From: Acidobacteria bacterium Ga0077551
Lineage (GTDB): Bacteria > Pseudomonadota > Alphaproteobacteria > Caulobacterales > Hyphomonadaceae
Assembly (NCBI GenBank): GCA_001464545.1
Contig: LNFC01000014.1
Location: forward strand, 186,001-250,000
Length of the DNA: 64,000 nucleotides
Reading direction: 5' to 3'
This document shows positions 8,832-15,985 of the stretch, piece by piece. A model generated the notes under the pieces. It worked only from the letters and a program-made list of their open reading frames with translations. It made no database searches and had not been told where the DNA came from. The translations under genes were made by a program, and so were the position numbers. The first letter of the stretch is position 1, and every line of letters begins with the position of its first letter.

Positions 8832-9135
8832 TAACCCTTTCGGATGTGTTGTGTTCGAGGGTTTCTGCACCCCAAAAAGGCGTTCATTGCACCAACATTC
8901 TGTCGCTTTGAGGTGGTCTCGCCTCTCAGATCGTGCACAGTTTTTTTCATTCTTTCTCATCTGACATCGAATTTTTCGCGCGCCGGAAGCGGTCGACGGG
9001 CTGCCGCAGGGATTTGCTTTTCGCGATCCGTGTACGGCTCAGAAAACCGGTTCAACGGCTTGAACATGCATCCCCGGTACCGATGCCAATCCCCGAAGTT
9101 GTTTGTAGAGGCAACGCGCCCGGAGGAGAGCCAGC
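8832..9135. other. 304-bp intergenic region with T-rich tract
   Basis: No gene seen. A pyrimidine-rich tract at about 8940-8977 (T7, CATTCTTTCTCAT, later AATTTTT) resembles the longer TTTCTCATTC repeats near 48110-48172. A strong ribosome-binding sequence (GGAGGAGAGCC) sits at the right end before the small gene at 9136. Confidence 0.4.
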
Positions 9136-9336
9136 ATGAACGTGACCCACGCCCCGCGCGCCATCATGCGCCGAGGAACCAAGCGCAGCGATCCCGCCGC
9201 TTTTGAAATCATCGGCAACATTTCGGAAGCGGTCATGGCGTGGATGGCCGAACAGGTGGACCGGGCCTTCGATCTGCATCAAGCGGCGGCGGCGTGGCAA
9301 TGGATTGAGGATGGCCGGGAAGAGCTGCGCGCCTGA
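9136..9336 (+). CDS. Small hypothetical protein
   Basis: 66 residues preceded by a textbook Shine-Dalgarno (GGAGGAG, ~6-9 bp before the ATG). The first 25 residues are basic; the rest is an acidic and aromatic helix with AWMAEQVDRAFD and AAAAWQWIEDG. No signal peptide, membrane segment or family is recognised. The strong ribosome-binding site is the main support. Confidence 0.55.
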   Translation: MNVTHAPRAIMRRGTKRSDPAAFEIIGNISEAVMAWMAEQVDRAFDLHQAAAAWQWIEDGREELRA

Positions 9337-9466
9337 GGCGGCAGGAGACAGTCCGGCAAATCGCCCGTAGAACACTGACAGAGTGATCAGGCGGGGCATT
9401 CATGGCGCGCGTTTCAGCAAACAGAGGTGCCGCCGGTGCCCCGACAGTGGCGGGCGCGACCGGTCC

Positions 9467-9943
9467 ATGACGGCATATTACCTGTTCAAGTTCCTGCATA
9501 TTGCCGGGGTCATACTTCTGGTCGGCAACATCACCGTCACGGCCGTCTGGAAGGTGTTTGCCGACCGGACGCGGGACCCGTCCATCGTGGCCTTCGGCCA
9601 GAGAATGGTGACCGGTACGGACATTGGCCTGACCCTTCCCGGCATCGCGCTGACAATGATCGGAGGTTACGGCGCCATGCTGGAGACGGGTTATGGATTC
9701 CCGGGACCTGGCTGGCTCGTCTGGGGGCAAGTTTGTTTCGTTGTGGCGGGCTTGATCTGGCTTGGCATCCTCGTGCCGATCCAGTTCCGGCAGGCCAAGA
9801 TGGCGGACACCTTCAAGGACCTGGCGGCGATTCCCGAAGCTTACCGGAGGCTGGCCCGGGACTGGTTGATCTGGGGACTGATCGCCACGGTGCCCATGGT
9901 CGCGGCCCTGTACTTCATGATCGCGAAGCCCATCGGCGTGTAG
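9467..9943 (+). CDS. DUF2269-family integral membrane protein
   Basis: 158 residues from the ATG at 9467; the frame is open further upstream but those residues are not membrane-like. Four hydrophobic segments: FKFLHIAGVILLVGNITVTA, the middle GIALTMIGGYGAML, VWGQVCFVVAGLIWLGIL and LIWGLIATVPMVAALYFMI. The opening FKFLHI and a conserved WK match DUF2269 (PF10027). Function is unknown. Probably monocistronic. Confidence 0.75.
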   Translation: MTAYYLFKFLHIAGVILLVGNITVTAVWKVFADRTRDPSIVAFGQRMVTGTDIGLTLPGIALTMIGGYGAMLETGYGFPGPGWLVWGQVCFVVAGLIWLGILVPIQFRQAKMADTFKDLAAIPEAYRRLARDWLIWGLIATVPMVAALYFMIAKPIGV

Positions 9944-10016
9944 GGAACGCGGCTGGCTGGCGACCTTATCAAAGAGCAAGGCTCGCCGGCTGACATCATC
10001 GCCCTAAGTAAGTTTT

Positions 10017-10031
10017 GCAAACACCGTTTGC
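10017..10031 (+). promoter_or_regulatory. Perfect inverted repeat upstream of the BLUF gene
   Basis: GCAAAC-ACC-GTTTGC, 6-bp arms with a 3-bp spacer, lies 75 bp before the BLUF start in a 162-bp intergenic region. Size and position suit a dimeric repressor or activator site. The first 8 bases (TTGCAAAC including flanks) are shared with the candidate Fur site at 6659, which may be chance. Confidence 0.4.
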
Positions 10032-10105
10032 CCGCAGGCGAGCGCCAGACACAATGGGGTCTGATGCGCCTGCTTCCCGGGACACCCTAAAGGAGACCTG
10101 CGGCC

Positions 10106-10519
10106 ATGGATGTCTACCGGGCGATCTATACATCACGGCCCTTTGGCTATGACGTGAGCATCCTGAGCGGGATCCTGATGCATGCCCGGCTGGCGAACGC
10201 GCGGGACGGCATTACCGGCGCGCTGATCTGCCGGGCGGACATCTACATGCAGTGGCTGGAAGGCCCGGAAGAGAAGGTCCGGGCGACGCTGGACCGGATC
10301 CGGGAGGACGACCGGCATCTTGAAGTGACGTTGCATGTCGAAGAGCGCGGGGCGGAACGGGTGTTTCCAGACTGGGCGATGCTGCATGATCCTGCCGCGA
10401 CGTGGATCTGGACGCAGTCCGAGATTGATGGCGGGGCGCTGAAGCGCGCCACGCCGGAGGAGATCACCGGCTTCTTCACGGCGCTGCGGGAGACGGCCGG
10501 CGAACCGGAAGCCGGCTGA
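10106..10519 (+). CDS. BLUF-domain blue-light photoreceptor
   Basis: 137 residues, nearly all one BLUF domain that binds FAD and senses blue light. The residues needed for the photocycle are present: Tyr8 (in IYTS), Asn31 (in LANARDGITG) and Gln49 (in YMQWLEG), plus the conserved FPDW near residue 88. No output domain is fused, so it is a short BLUF protein that should signal through a partner. AAGGAG lies ~14-9 bp upstream. Light response and a photolyase elsewhere in the window make a light-stress role plausible (inference). Confidence 0.9.
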   Translation: MDVYRAIYTSRPFGYDVSILSGILMHARLANARDGITGALICRADIYMQWLEGPEEKVRATLDRIREDDRHLEVTLHVEERGAERVFPDWAMLHDPAATWIWTQSEIDGGALKRATPEEITGFFTALRETAGEPEAG

Positions 10520-10668
10520 GAGCCGTTGACGGCCCCTGGACGAGGCCGAAGCTGGCATGAACACCGGATCGCCGGCGCACGGCCGAGCGACGCAGCTTCT
10601 GCTGGCCCTCAATTTCAGGTCCTCGGCGCTCACAGGTGATCAACACGCGTCTGGGAGATTAACGCAGG

Positions 10669-10836
10669 ATGAAGTTTGCCCCTACGGCGGCACCGGCATC
10701 TTGCATATGGCGCGAAGCCTTCCGAAATACTCTGTGTGCGGACCGGGCCCCTCTGGCCGGCGGCGCTTCACGAAGGAAGCCTGCCTGCGATGTCGGACTG
10801 CATCGGGAGCATCCGGTGCCGGCGATGAACCTATAA
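10669..10836 (+). CDS. Possible small ORF (doubtful)
   Basis: A 55-codon reading frame in the 365-bp gap between the BLUF gene and the DUF465 gene. It starts at an ATG preceded by a weak CGCAGG and encodes a basic peptide with three cysteines. No family resemblance. It could easily be a chance frame; the rest of 10520-10884 shows nothing clear. Confidence 0.2.
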   Translation: MKFAPTAAPASCIWREAFRNTLCADRAPLAGGASRRKPACDVGLHREHPVPAMNL

Positions 10837-10884
10837 CATCTTGCCACCACCCATACTCCCGCAACCCATCAAGAGGAGTATGCC

Positions 10885-11139
10885 ATGTCATCCAACTATA
10901 TCCATGCCCTGGTCCAGCGGCACGCTGTCGTCGAGCGCCAGATCGAAGACGTCCTGAAATCGCCGGCGCCGGATACGCTTCACGTCATGTCGCTGAAGAA
11001 GCTGCGCCTTGCCTACAGGGACCGGATCAGGGAAGCCATCCGCGAGAAACGAACGCAAGCCTCGGCGACGCGGCAGAAACATTGGAGACCTTCGCCCCGG
11101 CCGCGCCTGGCCCCTGCTGCGTACACGGAAGGACACTGA
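10885..11139 (+). CDS. DUF465 (YdcH-type) small coiled-coil protein with basic tail
   Basis: 84 residues. Residues 5-50 match the DUF465/YdcH pattern: IHALVQRHAVVERQIEDVL, then PAPDTLHVMSLKKLRLAYRDRI, a short helical hairpin. About 30 extra basic and proline-rich residues follow, beyond the usual ~60-residue family length. AGAGGAG precedes the ATG. It is 2 bp upstream of the next gene, so they form an operon. Function of the family is unknown. Confidence 0.75.
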   Translation: MSSNYIHALVQRHAVVERQIEDVLKSPAPDTLHVMSLKKLRLAYRDRIREAIREKRTQASATRQKHWRPSPRPRLAPAAYTEGH

Positions 11140-11141
11140 CC

Positions 11142-11414
11142 ATGCCGCTTCAATCCTCGCCGATCGACGGCGCGCCGATGCGGACCATCCGCCGATATGG
11201 CATCGAGATCGACATCTGCCCTACAACGGGAGGCGTCTGGCTCGATCGCGGCGAGCTCGAAAAGCTGATCGAGATCATTCGGGAAGATGCGGCGGCGGAG
11301 ATCCCGTCACGCGCGCGGCTCCGGCGCGGGGATGACGCCTTCGAGGAAGACGGCGACCGCCGCCAGGGGCGAATGGACCGCAAGTCCCGCCTGCTGGATC
11401 TCTTCGATTTCTGA
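11142..11414 (+). CDS. Zinc-ribbon (zf-TFIIB)-like protein lacking most zinc cysteines
   Basis: 90 residues. Residues 1-45 follow the zf-TFIIB (PF13453) pattern, ending in the diagnostic CPTTGGVWLDRGELEKLIE. Normal members carry two CxxC-type pairs; here only Cys26 remains, with Ser or Asp at the first pair (SSPIDG) and Thr at the last position. Zinc binding is therefore unlikely. The C-terminal half is charged (RRGDDAFEEDGDRR). GGAAGGA is the ribosome-binding site. Second gene of the operon with DUF465; followed by a terminator. Confidence 0.75.
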   Translation: MPLQSSPIDGAPMRTIRRYGIEIDICPTTGGVWLDRGELEKLIEIIREDAAAEIPSRARLRRGDDAFEEDGDRRQGRMDRKSRLLDLFDF

Positions 11415-11419
11415 TAACC

Positions 11420-11457
11420 GGGCGCCGCCCCCTCACGGAGGCGGCGCCCAACTTTTT
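11420..11457 (+). terminator. Intrinsic terminator after the DUF465/zinc-ribbon operon
   Basis: 10-bp perfect GC stem (GGGCGCCGCC at 11420-11429 with 11440-11449), 10-nt loop, followed by AACTTTTT. Confidence 0.85.
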
Positions 11458-11467
11458 GCTTCGGGCT

Positions 11468-11773
11468 TCAGAACCGTTCGGGCCGCAATACCTGGACGTC
11501 GCCGACGCTCAGGACGCCGATATGGCTGCCGAGGAGCCGCTCCAGTTCTGTCAGGGCCGCCTGGACCTTATCGTCGCTGCCGATTGACACCACTACGACC
11601 ATGTCGCTCGAGGCCGACATGTCGGCATCGCGGCTCCACCGCGTATCGCCGCCAAATCCGGAGATCGCTGGCAATACCGTGTAGCCGGTCAGTCCCGAGG
11701 TCTCGAGGATCTTGCACGCGCGCGGCGCAGCCATCCGTTCAATGATCAGTTCAAGGCGGCGGCGGGCGTGCAT
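11468..11773 (-). CDS. PII-like protein, SbtB-type partner of the bicarbonate transporter
   Basis: 101 residues with the PII-like ferredoxin fold expected of SbtB: an N-terminal strand RRLELIIERM, a central loop region with GFGG, and MVVVVSIGSDDKVQAAL towards the C-terminus. SbtB proteins bind adenine nucleotides and cAMP and clamp SbtA (family knowledge from cyanobacteria). The start lies 3 bp after the sbtA stop, so they are co-transcribed. Sequence conservation in this family is low, and the assignment leans on the neighbour. Confidence 0.7.
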   Translation of the reverse strand: MHARRRLELIIERMAAPRACKILETSGLTGYTVLPAISGFGGDTRWSRDADMSASSDMVVVVSIGSDDKVQAALTELERLLGSHIGVLSVGDVQVLRPERF

Positions 11774-11776
11774 GGT

Positions 11777-12763
11777 TCAGCTGGCTCCAGGAGAGATGGC
11801 GCGTGCCAGCCAGATATACAGCGGCAGGCCGACGATAAGGTTGAACGGGAATGTGATGCCCAATGACAGCGTCAGGTAGACCGAAGGGCGAGCTTTCGGC
11901 AAGGCCAGACGCATCGCCGCCGGAACCGCGATGTAGGACGCTGACGCAGCCAGCGTGATCAGCAGGGCTGCATCGCCGGGCCCCATCCCGTTCAGCGCCG
12001 CCACACCGGCCGCGAGGAGGCCCGAGATCAGCGGCATGTAGAGGGCGAAGGCGACCGTGCCGGGACCGAGCTGGCGCCAGCCATTTCGCAGGCCGCGCCC
12101 GGCAGACAGTCCCATGTCGAGCAGGAAGAGGCAGAGCACACCCTGGAACGGTGCAACAAAGAAGGGCTCGATCGCCTTCATGCCCGCCGCGCCGCTGATC
12201 CAGCCGATGATCAGGGAACCCAGCAGCACGACCACCGAGGCATTGAGCAGGACTTCCCGGGCAAGCTCACCGCGGTGCGATCCGGCGACGTTTTCGCCCT
12301 GGCCTGCGCCGCGATGCGCAATGATCAGTGCCGAGATGATCGCCGGCACTTCCATCAGGGCTGCCACCGCGACCAGGTAGCCGGATGTCTGAAGGCCGGC
12401 TGCGTTGATCGCCTGCCCGGCTGCCACGAAGGTGACAATCGAGATCGATCCGTAATGGGCTGCGGTGGCGGCCGAATCCACCTCATTGAGGCGCGTCGTC
12501 AGGCGCAGGAGGGCGTAGGCGATCACCGGCAGGAGGAAGGACAGGGCAACGGCCGAGACCATCACGAGCCCGGCGTCCAAGCCGAGGTCGCCCTCGGAGA
12601 TGGCGACGCCGCCCTTCAGGCCGATCGACATCATCAGGTAGATGGCGAGGCCCTTCGCAAACGCTTCCGGGATCGTCATCTGGGATTTCAGCAGGGCGGC
12701 GGCTAGGCCCAGCAGGAAGAACAGGACGATGGGCGACAGGAGCGTGGCTAAAGCTATATCCAT
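11777..12763 (-). CDS. SbtA-family sodium-dependent bicarbonate permease
   Basis: 328 residues from the ATG at 12763, preceded by GGGAGG; an upstream in-frame extension to 12838 is not membrane-like. About ten hydrophobic segments in two inverted halves, with typical stretches such as GLAIYLMMSIGLKGG and SASYIAVPAAMRLALP, match the PF05982 (SbtA) family, which imports bicarbonate with Na+. Proteobacterial homologues may carry other anions. The gene lies between sbtB and a LysR gene, with an OxyR-like palindrome 97 bp upstream. Confidence 0.85.
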   Translation of the reverse strand: MDIALATLLSPIVLFFLLGLAAALLKSQMTIPEAFAKGLAIYLMMSIGLKGGVAISEGDLGLDAGLVMVSAVALSFLLPVIAYALLRLTTRLNEVDSAATAAHYGSISIVTFVAAGQAINAAGLQTSGYLVAVAALMEVPAIISALIIAHRGAGQGENVAGSHRGELAREVLLNASVVVLLGSLIIGWISGAAGMKAIEPFFVAPFQGVLCLFLLDMGLSAGRGLRNGWRQLGPGTVAFALYMPLISGLLAAGVAALNGMGPGDAALLITLAASASYIAVPAAMRLALPKARPSVYLTLSLGITFPFNLIVGLPLYIWLARAISPGAS

Positions 12764-12859
12764 GCGGGCGCCTCCCTCAGGCTGCGGAGCGCCGCCTTGC
12801 GGAGTGCGCTCTAGCGGGCGCCGCGCCCTGGCGGCCAATCGATACTAAGGATGCAGGTG

Positions 12860-12874
12860 ATAGCCTTAACCTAT
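12860..12874 (-). promoter_or_regulatory. ATAG-N7-CTAT palindrome upstream of sbtAB
   Basis: GATAG-CCTTAAC-CTATC is a perfect inverted repeat (12859-12875) in the gap between the LysR stop and the sbtA start. Its core ATAG-N7-CTAT is the half-operator layout recognised by OxyR-type LysR proteins (E. coli consensus ATAGnTnnnAnCTAT). A second copy of the same layout lies in front of the lysR gene. Confidence 0.6.
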
Positions 12875-12884
12875 CGTTGAGGGG

Positions 12885-13796
12885 CTATTCGTGCCGAAGC
12901 ACCTTTGCTGCGGCATTGCGGAGCGGCGCCGCGAGCTCCTTGAGGCTCATCTCAAGGGGCGAGGTATCCCGCCAGATGAGTGAGATTTCCCGCCGGGCCA
13001 GCGGATGATCGATCAGCCGGGCATTCAGTCCCCGGTCGAGGCGCGCCTCGGAGAGGGCGTAGAGGCTCGGCAGGATGGCCACGCCGGCGCCCATTTCCGC
13101 CATCAGGCGGATCGCGTCGAGGCTGGTGCCTTCGTACTCAGAACTGACCTCGGCGCCGGATGCGGCGGCAAGTTCACGGATGATCGCGTTGAGGCGGTGG
13201 CCTTGGCCGAGGGTCAGCAAGGCGCTGCCCTTCAGGTCCTTCAGGCGGACGGGACCTTCGCCGCGCGAGAGCGGGTCTTCGGCCGGCGCGCAGACGTAAA
13301 GCCGCTCAGAAAACAGCGGCTCGTGATGGACGTTCTCGTGGTCAATGGGTGACGAGATGATCGTGTCGAACTCGCCGGACTGGAGGTGTTCATCGAGATC
13401 GACGGTGCGCTCCTCCCGGACGCTGAGGCGCAGCTCGGGAAAGCGCTTGTGCAGGTCCCGCGTCGCCAGCGGCAGCAAGTAGGGGCCGATGGTCGGCAAG
13501 ACGCCGAGGCGCAGGCGTCCGGTCAGCTCGCTCCGGCCGAACCGCGCGACGGCCTTGAGGTCTTCCACTTCGCGCAGGATCTTCCGGGCACGGCGCACCA
13601 GTTCTTCCCCCGCACCGGTCAGCATGGCGCCGCGGCGCGAGCGCTCGATCAGCTGGACGCCGAGGCTTGCCTCCATCTCGGCGATCTGGGCTGACAGGCT
13701 CGGCTGGCTGACATTCACAGCGCGCGCCGCGTCCCCGAACTTTCCGGTGTCGGCGACCGCGATCAGGTACTGCATCTGACGGAGGGTCGGTCTCAT
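12885..13796 (-). CDS. LysR-family regulator, OxyR-like but without redox cysteines
   Basis: 303 residues. The N-terminal HTH (MRPTLRQMQYLIAVADTGKF through LSAQIAEMEASLG) and effector domain most resemble OxyR. OxyR senses peroxide through Cys199 and Cys208. Here the aligned segment GQGHRLNAIIRELAA has Arg201 and Ala210 instead, and the protein has only one cysteine (Cys169). A thiol-disulfide switch is therefore impossible by the known mechanism. Upstream of, and in the same direction as, sbtA-sbtB. Palindromes at 12860-12874 and 13800-13814 point to control of sbtAB and of itself, perhaps by an inorganic-carbon-linked ligand (inference). Confidence 0.85.
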   Translation of the reverse strand: MRPTLRQMQYLIAVADTGKFGDAARAVNVSQPSLSAQIAEMEASLGVQLIERSRRGAMLTGAGEELVRRARKILREVEDLKAVARFGRSELTGRLRLGVLPTIGPYLLPLATRDLHKRFPELRLSVREERTVDLDEHLQSGEFDTIISSPIDHENVHHEPLFSERLYVCAPAEDPLSRGEGPVRLKDLKGSALLTLGQGHRLNAIIRELAAASGAEVSSEYEGTSLDAIRLMAEMGAGVAILPSLYALSEARLDRGLNARLIDHPLARREISLIWRDTSPLEMSLKELAAPLRNAAAKVLRHE

Positions 13797-13799
13797 TTC

Positions 13800-13814
13800 A
13801 TAGTCTTTCGCTAT
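13800..13814 (-). promoter_or_regulatory. ATAG-N7-CTAT palindrome upstream of the LysR gene
   Basis: ATAG-TCTTTCG-CTAT, same arms and spacing as the site before sbtA, ends 4 bp before the lysR start codon. Position suggests autorepression. Further CTATCG copies follow at 13842-13851. Confidence 0.5.
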
Positions 13815-13905
13815 CGGTTTGAAACGAAGATTGGATTGGTCCTATCGCTATTCAAGTCCCATTTCACCGGTGAACCAGACTGTGGTTTGCAATGAGGAGA
13901 CTTCG

Positions 13906-14073
13906 ATGACCTTCAATATCCGTGCCGCCGACACCCATGTCGTGGCCGCGCCAGCGAACAATTCCGCGCCGGCGGCAGCAGCGGTTGCGCGGCCCAGCCA
14001 TTCGGATCGCCGTGACTGGCGCAAGCGCCGTAAAGTCCGTGCACGTCGTGCTGCCGACCTAAGGGGCGCCTGA
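13906..14073 (+). CDS. Small basic hypothetical protein
   Basis: 55 residues from an ATG with GAGGAG upstream. The N-terminal half is Ala/Asn-rich; the C-terminal half is strongly basic (SDRRDWRKRRKVRARRAAD), suggesting nucleic-acid or ribosome binding. No family recognised. Divergent from the LysR gene. A second tiny basic ORF starts 1 bp after its stop. Confidence 0.5.
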   Translation: MTFNIRAADTHVVAAPANNSAPAAAAVARPSHSDRRDWRKRRKVRARRAADLRGA

Positions 14074-14074
14074 C

Positions 14075-14221
14075 ATGATCTCGCCAGCCGATTTTGAAAT
14101 CCTGTTCCCGGACAAGCCGGTGAAGATCCGCCCGTCGCGGCGTAGATCCGCGAACAGACTGCAACTCCAGCCGGCGCCTGTCGCCGCTCCGTCCCACCCC
14201 TGGACCGCCCGGCGCCGCTAG
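14075..14221 (+). CDS. Tiny basic hypothetical protein, tandem to the previous gene
   Basis: 48 residues directly behind the 55-residue gene. It begins with a short conserved-looking acidic/hydrophobic segment (MISPADFEILFPDKPVKIRP), then becomes Arg/Pro-rich and ends APSHPW and RRR. The AAGGGGCG just upstream can serve as ribosome-binding site. A strong terminator follows 16 bp later, which supports a real two-gene unit. Confidence 0.45.
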   Translation: MISPADFEILFPDKPVKIRPSRRRSANRLQLQPAPVAAPSHPWTARRR

Positions 14222-14237
14222 ACGCCTGGCGCACCTT

Positions 14238-14279
14238 TCCGCCGGCAGGCTTCCCTCTCCCTGCCGGCGGATTTTTTTT
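14238..14279 (+). terminator. Intrinsic terminator after the two small basic genes
   Basis: 12-bp perfect stem (TCCGCCGGCAGG at 14238-14249 with 14260-14271), 10-nt loop, then eight T. Confidence 0.9.
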
Positions 14280-14344
14280 GCCGAGTGTGCGCCCCCAGAC
14301 ATAATGGGCCCGGCATGATCCGTACCCGGCGGTTTTTGGCACAG

Positions 14345-15088
14345 TCAGAACTCGCGCCCGAGGAATATCTTCATCATCGTATCGTCCGCCCCATCGGTCA
14401 GGCCTGCGCGCGCGCCCGCCTGAATGTATACACCATTGTCCCACTCCGCCTTGATAACTGGCCCGATTTGATGCGCCTGCTGGTCAAGGCCAAGTATATC
14501 GCGGGAGTTTCCGTATTCGCTGAACAGTTCCGCGCCGAGGCGCCAGGTGCCACCTGCGAAGGCCCCGCCCGGCAAAGAACGTGTCAGCTGGAGCCGGCTT
14601 TCAAGGTCCACGCCGCTCTCAGCGCCATCGGAGGTGCCGGCAGCAGCGATCAGGTTCGCGCGCCATTCCCACCCTTCCGCGAAACGGTCAGTCAGCGTAA
14701 GACGCGCCGCGGCTTCATCGCCGCCATCCCCGTCCGCAACCGTATAGGCGAGCCGCAGCCCGCCGTTGAAGCCTGCCCCGTCGCGGGATTCCTCTGACCA
14801 CTGAAACCAGTTCTCTAAGGTCAGGCCCGAATACTCCCAGCCGCCGTCTTCCGGCTGCCGGAAGGCGGCGATCGCACGCAGCTGGTACCAGCCGGAGAAG
14901 GCCTGCTCATAGTGAACACGTGCCGCCGCGGTGCCGGCGTCGTCCAGGCCGGCGCGGACTTCTGCGGCGCGGCCGCCCTCAGACACACCGGCTGACCCCA
15001 CGTTTCCCGTCAGAGACTGAGCCGCCGCCGAGCTGGCTGCGCAGGCGCAAATGAAAAGCGACAGGCAGGGCTTCGACAAACGGTTCAT
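14345..15088 (-). CDS. Secreted outer-membrane-type hypothetical protein
   Basis: 247 residues from the ATG at 15088. The signal peptide is clear (MNRLSKPCLSLFICACAASS ending AAAQS). The mature part alternates polar and hydrophobic residues with many Gly, Trp and Tyr, and ends in Phe (FLGREF), the pattern of a small outer-membrane beta-barrel. No family recognised. Upstream residues to 15229 in the same frame are not signal-like and were excluded. Confidence 0.65.
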   Translation of the reverse strand: MNRLSKPCLSLFICACAASSAAAQSLTGNVGSAGVSEGGRAAEVRAGLDDAGTAAARVHYEQAFSGWYQLRAIAAFRQPEDGGWEYSGLTLENWFQWSEESRDGAGFNGGLRLAYTVADGDGGDEAAARLTLTDRFAEGWEWRANLIAAAGTSDGAESGVDLESRLQLTRSLPGGAFAGGTWRLGAELFSEYGNSRDILGLDQQAHQIGPVIKAEWDNGVYIQAGARAGLTDGADDTMMKIFLGREF

Positions 15089-15324
15089 GCAGATTCTCCA
15101 GAAACGGCCGGCAGGTGCCGGACGCGGGGCGCCCGGGGTTTTCAGGGCACGTACCCGCCGCGTGGGCGGCGTCAAGGCGCGCCCGAACGCTGTAATCCGG
15201 CGTTCATCTACTTGTAACTGCTCCGTCATCGGACTGTCAGGGTGCGCTCAGACAACGTGTCCATGTTGCCGCCCATGCGCTGGCCGATTCCGCCGGCGGC
15301 ACACCATGAGAGGATTATCAAAAA

Positions 15325-15930
15325 ATGACCCATAAACCCTTGCGGATTCTGCCTGCTCTCTTTTTGACCGGCGCCGTTGCGCTGGGAGCCTGCGCCACCG
15401 CGCAACCTCCGGCCACGGCGGCACCCGCTGCACTGGCAAGCCCGGCAGTGATGAGCCAAATCACCGAGAGCGAAGTGCTCGCCGCTCAGCAGGCCTGGGG
15501 AAAGGCGCTCGTGCAGATTTCGACAGACTTCGAGACGGGCGGCATAGATGCAGCCAAAGCAACAGCTGAAACGGTGCTCGATTCAGCTTATGGCTACAAC
15601 CTCGGACCGGTGCTGTTCAAACCGACGCTGACCACCGCGCCGCAGACGTTCCGCACGACGCGCGATGGCGCACTCGCCTATTTCGTCGGCCATGACGAAG
15701 ATTTCCCGTCTGACAAGGGATTTGCGCTGAACGCATGGCGCGGGTTTGCTACCGAGAATGCGGCCATCTTCATTGACGGCGACGTGGCCATGTCGATGGG
15801 CAAGGTGCGCCTGACAAATGCTGATGGCGCTGTGACCGAAGTCGACAAGACGTGGGGCTACAAGAAGGACGAGGCAGGCACTCTGCGCATCGTGCTGCAT
15901 CACTCTTCGCTGCCTTACAATCCACAGTAA
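15325..15930 (+). CDS. SnoaL-like domain lipoprotein or secreted protein
   Basis: 201 residues. Signal sequence LPALFLTGAVALGAC has a lipobox-like LGAC, so it is probably a lipoprotein. The mature protein carries ITESEVLAAQQAWGKALVQI and ends HHSSLPYN, features of a SnoaL-like (NTF2-fold) group whose members are sometimes misnamed phosphoribosyl-AMP cyclohydrolase. No catalytic role can be assigned. A terminator follows directly. Confidence 0.7.
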   Translation: MTHKPLRILPALFLTGAVALGACATAQPPATAAPAALASPAVMSQITESEVLAAQQAWGKALVQISTDFETGGIDAAKATAETVLDSAYGYNLGPVLFKPTLTTAPQTFRTTRDGALAYFVGHDEDFPSDKGFALNAWRGFATENAAIFIDGDVAMSMGKVRLTNADGAVTEVDKTWGYKKDEAGTLRIVLHHSSLPYNPQ

Positions 15931-15949
15931 CTTCGGACACGCATCTCAC

Positions 15950-15981
15950 GGCGGCCGCTGAAAAGCGGCCGCCCTTTTTTT
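15950..15981 (+). terminator. Intrinsic terminator
   Basis: 10-bp perfect stem (GGCGGCCGCT at 15950-15959 with 15964-15973), GAAA tetraloop, then C and seven or more T. Separates the lipoprotein gene from the convergent response regulator. Confidence 0.92.
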
Positions 15982-15985
15982 AGGA

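Noticed and set aside
6747..8960. 737-codon minus-strand frame opposite feoAB
   Set aside because: Antisense to feoAB with clear family motifs on the plus strand; no recognisable domain in the shadow.
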